From NCBI GenBank assembly GCA_021030915.1, contig JAGEMR010000093.1, positions 62,001 to 126,000 of the forward strand: a stretch of DNA of 64,000 nt, written 5' to 3'. The DNA is from Astrothelium macrocarpum (lineage: Eukaryota > Ascomycota > Dothideomycetes > Trypetheliales > Trypetheliaceae). Below, in pieces: positions 56,994 through 64,000 of the stretch (its first letter is position 1; each line of letters starts with the position of its first letter). The position numbers and the translations under genes are program-made. The notes beneath the pieces are model-generated. The model was not told where the DNA came from. It did no database searches and was given only the letters and a program-made list of their open reading frames with translations.

Positions 56994-58403
56994 CTAGTAA
57001 TCGGCTGAAGATGCTTCACGGCTAAGTTTTAGCTCCGCTTCTATCATGCCGTCAGCGTCGCCTGGCGGATGCCAGAACTTGATGACTTTGAAGCCTCCTT
57101 GGTCCAACAAGTCCGTCCATTGGCTCTCTGTGCGTTGCAATCCACTGAACATGAACATTGCAATGTCAATCCCAGTATGCCGCAGTGGTACATTTTCATC
57201 TTTCATAATGATGTTGCTGATGAGGAGCTTGGAATAGCCTGGTTGCATTGCAGGTGCAAGATTTCGGAGAATCTTCAAGCACAACGAATCTGCCCAGTTG
57301 TGAAAGATGTTCTGAAACAAGTATGCTCTGGCGCCTGCACAAGATTGTAAGTGGACCTCGGAAGACAGCATTGGTACAAGAAAGATTATCTTCAGAGACT
57401 GACCTTTGATTGGTTGCCCTTCCAAATAGTTCATTGGGAGTCTTTCTACTCTCCCATCAAGCTCCTTTACATCATTGATGACGTTTGGTAGATCCTCAAG
57501 CACGATTCGCCCTTTAATATTCCGGAATTTGTCTAATAGCTTCTGACATTCATGTCCGAGACCACCTCCGACATCCACAAATACGACGTCCGAAATGTGC
57601 TCCTGATAGCTATCAAAAACAATCTGGTCTGCTGGAAACCAGTCTTGCCAAGGAAGCCTCAATGGCGTTCCGTATAGACCACCCATGAAGATGTTGAAGT
57701 TCTCAATCACTCCAGGTTGTCTCGACATGTGAGTATATGGGGTCTCCCGCATGTTATGAAGGTACTGGAAGGGTGTGTCGGTGCTAGTCGTCGGACATTT
57801 GTAGCCGTTTTTGCGGAAAAACTCGGGCATCGCACGATAGACATCGAGAGTTTGTTCATGACTAGATCAGGATCAGTTCTGTGGAACGCTAATCTACTCG
57901 GATTTCCGCATACATACGACCATCTAATGCCTGCACGAACCGATGGCAGTGTCATCTGATGCGATGCTTGTGTCTCGGCGTAGACTTCGCTTTCAACTTG
58001 TGTAGCAAACCCCATCGCCACCAATGCCCTCATGATACGAACTATGAACAGATGTTCCGCTCCAGTAGCAATGGCGAATTCCGTTGCCGATCTGGGACTT
58101 TGCTTTGCAAGCATATCAAAAATTCCAAGATCGTCTGCTATTCGTACGCATGTACTGTATGCGCCCTATGCCAGGTCGGTCAGGTGTAAATTTAGAGACG
58201 TCTTCGTTCCCACTCACACTCCAAGCAATTAGCGACACTGTCACATCTGGAGGCTCCAGAGTCGTGGTGAGTTCTCGGGAAAGATATGAAAGATTTGTGC
58301 GGGCCTCTTGGTTAATCATGATATCTGGATCCGAGTCCACGGCTGCCTTTAGTTTATGAATGAGTTGCACGACACGTACAGATTTATTTGATGCTTCAGA
58401 CAT
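56994..58403 (-). CDS. O-methyltransferase, SAM-dependent (secondary-metabolite type)
   Basis: Four exons: 58403-58220, 58137-57918, 57861-57404 and 57334-56994 (introns 82, 56, 69 nt), 400 aa. The N-terminal dimerisation and winged-helix domain reads LIAWTDDLGIFDMLAKQSPRS, and ATGAEHLFIVRIMRALVAMG. SAM motif I is VVFVDVGGGLGHE. The catalytic base histidine lies in FQNIFHNWADS. The C-terminal FMFSGLQRTESQWTDLLDQGGF is the family signature. Such enzymes methylate phenolic or polyketide hydroxyls. The first intron's donor is gtgtga, chosen for phase, with gtgagt two bases downstream as a rejected alternative. A cluster role is suggested by its neighbours. Confidence 0.85.
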
Positions 58404-59605
58404 GGTTTCTTATGTGGCCCGTCCAGATATGCTTTTGGTTCTGGAGTTCTGGACAAAGCATAGTATGCTCAAAATGTCGAGAACAAACAGTCAATTTATC
58501 TTGCAGAGTGGAAGAGTAGCATGTAAATATCTAAGGATCTTTTGATTAGGGTCGCAAACGAGTATTTACAGGCTTCGAGAGGCCCTAGCATGGATAGCTG
58601 GTGGATCCATTATATGTTAGGAGCTGTGCCGCAATTTAGCTTACGACTTGCATGGGGCTTCATGCTCGTCGAAAACTTGAAGAGAAGAAAGTCACCCCGT
58701 CTTACAAATAGATATGTTCTATCACCTAACAAAAGCCGTAATGAGAATAGATCTCGCCATAGAGGTAGGCCACGCGCTCATCTTGCAATTGGCCGATTGG
58801 ACCGATAAGGACGAACAAAAAATGCCTGGAAGATAACAGTTCTGATTCAACTAACACTTGATTTGCATTAAGATACATACAACGCATAAAGTTTGGCTTG
58901 CCCAATGAGAGATTGTTGATTTTATGCCTATCGGATGATTTCCGGATGTCCGCATTTTGGTCAAAAGCAACGTTTCTTGGCCTCAGGTTTACGGATGGTC
59001 AACTGTGTTAGGCACCGGAGAGAAGGTCAATTTTGTTTTAGGGGTTTCCCTTGCTTCTACGACCGTCCTTCAAGTTGACTTATAAGTGGCCCATCTGGTC
59101 CATAAAGCTTGTTCAAACTCTTGATGGGTTTGATAGATTGCTATAACTCAGAGCAAGCATTTTTAAAACTCTAGCGGATTCAGTTTATCTTGAAATAAGC
59201 AAAAGATTTAGCGCTGCTAAAAGCGAAGAGCGCGAATTGATTCTGTGATTGTTGATTAAATGAGATGTCTCCATGCGGACGCGTTTTGGTCTAGGGCGCG
59301 CTAGGGACTGGTCCATCTTAGACTAGCGCAGACTTAAGAGAAGCCCCGTCCTGTGAGGCCATTTGTACATCTGAACTTGAATATGGTATGTGACAAAAAG
59401 TGACAACAACAACGAAGTCTTCAGAATCAATCAATGTAAAGGATATCTATTCTTCTCTCATTCAGATAATCGTACGCTACCTCACAATACAAGTCCTTTA
59501 AGTGACTGTTCAGATAGAGGATCTGATGCTATCTACAGGCAAAAACGACCATCTCCTAAAGTATGTGATTCAAGAGGTGATTCTCACGTCTTCTATTGTT
59601 TTTTT
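58404..59605. other. Intergenic region
   Basis: No gene recognised in 1.2 kb between the methyltransferase start and the 3' end of the membrane protein gene. Confidence 0.45.
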
Positions 59606-60922
59606 TTAGATGCTGTTCTTCGCTAGTTCTATTTGATCTGGATTTGAAGAACTCGAGATGACGTGGACCTCTGTGACTCTCATGATCTGATCATTCCGGC
59701 TGGGTTGTAAAATGTATTCCTCACTAGCTCCATCGGTCAAAGCCTTAGTTCCATAGCTCAGCCCATTTTTCGCCGACTTGCTAACTGAATCGTGTATTTG
59801 TCGCCGCGAGCTGCGGTAGACTTCGTTCCTAGACAAGCTTTCAAATTTGGAGTTTTTGGAGCTTCTCGATTTCTTTTGAAACAGCAATGGCCGGAGGATT
59901 GGAATCGAAGAATAGATAAGGACAATGTTGTTCTCGATACACACCCATATTTGTAGACTGACCATATTCCCTAGATTCGTAGAAGTTAGCTATCCTGTGC
60001 AGATCAAGTGATGAAGAAGCATACAGGTGAAATCTCCCTGGTTTCCTAGATTCTTTACCTCTACGAGCTTGACAAGTGAAGCAGCAAGTCCACTACAATA
60101 TTATTAGCGATCGTGCATGGATGAAGATACTTGAAAACCCCACAAAATGCTAAGCATCATTACTGCTAGAAGTCCGATCTTGGTCGCCTTGGGCATTTGT
60201 AGATCCCATAATATGAAAGGAGGTAACACAGCCAGCGCCAAATCACAGACACTATTAAGACCTGCATTGACATTAGTTTGACATCACAAGGGAGGAGCGC
60301 AGCGAATCTCACCACTCTGAACGAAAGCAAGATTCGTTTGAACGCTTGGGCTCTGACACCTGGCATGCGTAGCTACTTCTTGATTCCACAATGCTGCAAC
60401 TTGTGTTCCGCATTGTGAATAGATCTGGATCATAACCACAGTGTTGATAAGCAATTGTTGTACAATATTACCCCATAGGATGATTCTCTGGTTCCTTTTG
60501 GTAGGGCCCAGAAGATAGATCAGAAAGACGCAGAAGGATATCCGACCGAGCATGCATGTCATGATGGCGAAAGATTCCTGAACGAAAATGAATTTGAGAC
60601 CTTGGGTGGCATCAGAAGACATGAGGGAATCAAGATGTCGACCTAAGCCCCATCTATAAGCAATTGAGAGAACAATGCAGTGACCCAGTTCGCAAAACTT
60701 TGGCAGAATTTTAGCATTGATCACTCTTGAATGTGAGATATCACTCACGCTTCCTGCCAAGACCAAGTAGTCATCAATGGCAACCCTTTGTACGCGGAAA
60801 GTTCTTGTCCAAAGTCTCAACCCAACGATTGGTGTTGAAATAGCGAAGAGTACCCATGCAAGAATCATCAAGCTTGTGCCTCTGTTTGCACAGTTGTTGG
60901 AAACGCATTCTAGATGGTACAT
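59606..60922 (-). CDS. Pth11/SAT4-type membrane protein (possible GPCR-like), one frame discrepancy
   Basis: Exons I can place: 60922-60749, 60697-60313, 60261-60139, 60092-60025 and 59970-59606. Helices include SLMILAWVLFAISTPIVGLRLW, VLSIAYRWGLGRHL, RISFCVFLIYLL, LALAVLPPFILWDL and GLAASLVKLV. The signature GDFTW (created by a splice) and IPILRPL near the end match the fungal rhodopsin-like SAT4/Pth11 group. The first intron is 51 nt, a multiple of three, so it could be retained. The third intron (60138-60093) joins phase 1 to phase 2, so one base is missing or extra near a GGGG tract; the gene may be damaged or carry a sequencing error. The tail is Ser-rich. Confidence 0.6.
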
Positions 60923-61720
60923 TGATGCAGGTCACAGCTATGTAGAGAATAAGAATGAGAGCATAGGCCTAAAGACAGGTATGGAGACAGTCTTGTGCCT
61001 GATCAAACGTCACCCAAAACACTGAACGATTTTAAGCGTACAAAAGTTGGGTGCTTCTTAATAGTAAACGCGAAACAGGAGCGTCTGGGTTCCAGAGATG
61101 TCTCCGATCGACAATCGATAAATTGTGGATCGATTGTCATTTTGAGAACTGCACTAGCATCGGATCCACTACCCGAACCCAAGAATCTGGGGAGCTCATG
61201 CCGCCAGACATCGAATCGAGTGACTAGTCAAAAGAACCAGACAGCTTCCGAGTTAAATGAGACGGCACGACCGTGCTGACGGTGACGACTCTTGCAGGCC
61301 GTGGGGGCTCACCGGTAAATGCGAATGGTATGTGGGCCACATGTGGAGTGATTGGAATTTTCCGGACTGTACAAGTTGTGTAAAAACAAAGCATTAGGGG
61401 TTACTTGGCATCTGACAAGGAATAAAGTAAATAGGGACGGCGGGCCGAGATTGAAGGCTCTCCCTTCTTTGGAAAGGTGCGTGGGTAGACCCTGTGGTAG
61501 TGTCTATCGGTGGCTGGAAGTCCGCCACTAATTTAGCACACATGGACAATATTCTCGCAGCTGGCTATTCCACCCTGAGAACCTTGGTGCTTGGGTAGGT
61601 ATTCAATCTGAACTCATCACTTTTAGAACTCTGACATCTGTTCTCGCACTTCGATTTCCAATCATGTAGTGCTTGCTTCTTCTCTATGAAGGAAATTTGA
61701 CAGACCGAATTGGCTAAAAT
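60923..61720. other. Intergenic region with a palindrome
   Basis: No gene seen in 798 bp between the membrane protein start and the monooxygenase relic. A 10-bp inverted repeat lies at 61110-61119 and 61129-61138. Confidence 0.45.
61110..61138. promoter_or_regulatory. Inverted repeat upstream of the membrane protein gene
   Basis: GACAATCGAT and ATCGATTGTC are perfect arms 9 nt apart, about 190 bp upstream of the start at 60922. They could be a dimeric regulator site or a hairpin; no factor is assigned. Confidence 0.35.
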
Positions 61721-63260
61721 TCAGATTTGGTGCACCGCTTCTGCCCATTTTGAATCAAGATATTTCTCCGCAAATAAAGATGTCATATCACCGGAATCTG
61801 AATCTTCTGCGGGTGTATGACCACTCCCTAGATACGCAAATGGGTTTTCAAAGTGATAGTCAATCTCAAAGTCCTCCAATCCGAGATCCTCGATCACCGC
61901 TGCATAGTGCACGCCAGTGCCACACTAAGGAGCATTAATTCGTCCTCTTTTGTTATTCTTGAACCTATTGCACGATCCATCGGCCTAGATGGAGCGCTCG
62001 AGCCATTTTTGGATGTGGATGTTTAGTGTATATGTCCTATCAGCTCGAGGAGTCATTGATACCATTCGATCACGTTGCATTTTCTGGATGAATTCAACGA
62101 TATAATCGCCATTTCGAACCAAAGGCTCCATAACCGATCCATTGTGGCAAGGCCAAGCCGGGCTCATAAATATGAACTAGTTGGGCATATTGGGAGCGGC
62201 TATACCGAAGTAAGCCTCTGGGGCTTCTTTCCACTGTTCCCTTGAATCCATTTCGTTCTTGCCAGTCAGAGGAAATGGTGGACGAAAATTGGTATTAAAA
62301 CCAGTTGCACAAATCACCGTATCGACTCGTCATTTCACTCCATCTTCTCTAATAATGCCAGTTTTGGTTAGCTTGGCAGCGCCGGTTGAATGAATTTGTA
62401 CGTTTGGTTCTTGGATGACCCTCATGTACGGATCGCCTAGAGTAATGCGACGGCATCCGACCCCCCAATCTGGTATGAAGCCTTTGAAGAGTTGATCATC
62501 TTTGATATGCTCCTCATACGCCAAGTGGGCCCTTCCCTTGCCTTCAACTGCGCCTCTGAATTAGCAGTCATCATTTCCACCGCAAAGTTCATTTCCTTCT
62601 CCAGAGATTTAACGTATTGTACAAGAGCTGCAGGACTCGATCGGGATTTCTGACAGTCCTCTCCTGAATCTTCGATGTCCAGCAAGTCGTATCGACTATC
62701 CAAGAGGACCCGTTCACAAGGCTTGTACTATCCTGCGTTATGCCAAGTGTAGCGAACCACATCGGATTTCGAACGAAAATTTTGAAGGGTCTTTGCGTAT
62801 GGCTTGAAAATAAATTAGCAATGTGCCAAGTAGGCCACGGTTCTTGCGATATCTGCAACCCAAATACTGCCTGAATGCTGCTTGCGCCAGAGCTCATGAC
62901 AGCAATATCCTCCTAAGCCCATTGCGCCTTCTGATAGTCATCGGACCACGACGAAGTATGAATTATCTGCTTGTCAACTTGCATCAAAACTTACGCAAAA
63001 ATTCTCAGCTTTGCATTGTTACCTTTCCTGTAAATTCGTCCAAACTCCTGATACCAGGCCACTTTATTTGATCCAGGATTCCTGTGGCGTGGAGCGAGAC
63101 ATCACAAGTCTTTTCCAGTATAATAGGATGGACATTATCGCCATTCTTGATGATTTTGTGACAATCCAATTGCCACTGACATTGTTCCATTCACAACGCT
63201 GAACTTCATGATTGAAATTCATGAACTTGCATAAGTTGAAGACACTGCATACGCGATCGA
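61721..63260 (-). pseudogene. Flavin-containing (Baeyer-Villiger-type) monooxygenase, degraded
   Basis: Translated in several minus-strand frames, blocks of an FMO/BVMO appear in order: KFMNFNHEVQRCEWN and TCDVSLHATGILDQIKWPGI (near 63100-63220), a diverged middle, then VICATGFNTNFRPPFPLTGK and EQWKEAPEAYFGIAAPNMPN (62170-62320), SPAWPCHNGSVMEPLVRNGD (62100-62165), and DLGLEDFEIDYHFENPFAYL near the end. Stops interrupt it at 62177-62179, 61985-61987 and 61925-61927, the last two replacing expected Trp codons (TGG to TAG). The N-terminal FAD-binding region is missing, and the A+T-rich block starts where it should lie. It cannot make a functional enzyme. Confidence 0.8.
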
Positions 63261-63409
63261 CTAAATCGAATGTTAGACTTAAAATGTAACGCCAAACTTA
63301 AAAATAACGTACCGTATGCCTAAATGTCTTCTCGAAAAAAGCAGTATCGAGGCCAGTCGATCCACCTGGGACCCCGCATCAATCGCATCGAGAATCGCAT
63401 CGAGGATTC

Positions 63410-64000
63410 GGTGCAATTTTCGTTCACAGAAATCGGATCCTGAATTTTTCAGTAATTTATCTCAATTCAATTAATTTTCGAATTTTCAATATAATTTGAT
63501 TTTATGATTTATTCAATTTCAAATTTTGATATAAATTAATTTAATTATTAAATTATTAATATATTTAAAAAAATTTTTAAAATAAAAATTATATAGAGTC
63601 TACCACGGTCATCTCGCGTACACCACCATTTCGCGCACGTTATACATGCGCTCAACATGCGATCAGTCTGCGATCCTCACATATTATACATCCATATTTT
63701 TAAATCTAAAATTGAATTATCTGATGAATTATTAGATATATAATTTATTTTTTTTATTTTTTTTTTTTTAACTATAATTTTTATTGATCGTTTATAACGA
63801 TATTTCATATATAATTTATTTTCTAAAATATATATAATATATAATATATTCGTAATTATATATATATTAATATCATTTAATTTAATTTTTATATTTTTAA
63901 TATTATATTTTCGTTTATTAAGAAATTCTGATTATTTTATTAATTATTCAATTATAATCGTGATTATAATATTTTGCGATTCATATAAATAAATCATATA
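63410..64000. repeat. A+T-rich, RIP-like block continuing past the window edge
   Basis: A+T-dominated sequence with an internal GC-rich island at 63592-63685 (rich in CGCG/TGCG words). The composition matches the transposon interiors at 32-38 kb. No transposase domain is readable, so the family is unassigned. It may be the edge of another mobile element. Confidence 0.55.

Overview
The window is nuclear DNA of a filamentous ascomycete (Pezizomycotina; Leotiomycetes is my best guess, by inference only). Genes lie on both strands, most carry short introns (about 44-142 nt, GT...AG, often a CTRAC-like branch site), and gene families such as Zn2Cys6 regulators, PIR wall proteins, sedolisins, CE5 esterases and Pth11-like receptors are typical of moulds. 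Two blocks (about 32.1-37.95 kb and 63.4-64.0 kb) are extremely A+T rich and hold decayed transposons, the signature of repeat-induced point mutation (RIP).

Layout. 0-8 kb: a Hal4/Sat4-type kinase (its 5' end may lie off the window), a secreted CE5 esterase and a secreted serine carboxypeptidase. 8-21.2 kb: mostly housekeeping genes: ESF2 (ribosome biogenesis), a zinc alcohol dehydrogenase, a membrane-anchored GNAT protein, TMA46, the tiny OST4 subunit, a large C2H2/AT-hook protein and ribosomal protein L26. 22-31.9 kb: a short-chain dehydrogenase, a PIR-repeat wall protein, a conserved nuclear-looking protein of unknown function, a Zn2Cys6 regulator and a glutathione transferase. Many of these were rebuilt across introns by joining frames at splice sites.

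32.1-37.95 kb: two neighbouring RIP-damaged DNA transposons. The first is pogo/Fot1-like, with perfect 33-bp terminal inverted repeats. The second is a 3.5-kb Tc1/mariner-like element flanked by TA, whose outermost 78 bp are identical at both ends and GC-rich although the interior is almost pure A+T. It sits about 240 bp before the first in-frame ATG of a TYW2 (tRNA wybutosine) gene whose 5' end is unclear.

38-53.2 kb: TYW2, an EF-hand secretory protein, a broken Pth11-like receptor, SHE9 sharing a 161-bp divergent promoter with a HAD phosphatase, a phytanoyl-CoA dioxygenase-like enzyme, a secreted sedolisin protease and a secreted beta-propeller protein. 53.2-57 kb has no recognisable gene. 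57-63.3 kb looks like the remnant of a secondary-metabolite locus: an O-methyltransferase, a Pth11/SAT4-type membrane protein with one unexplained frame shift, and a flavin monooxygenase pseudogene that runs into the second A+T-rich block.

I saw no CRISPR array, rRNA or tRNA. Exon boundaries are my own readings of frame and splice sites and are not backed by transcripts.
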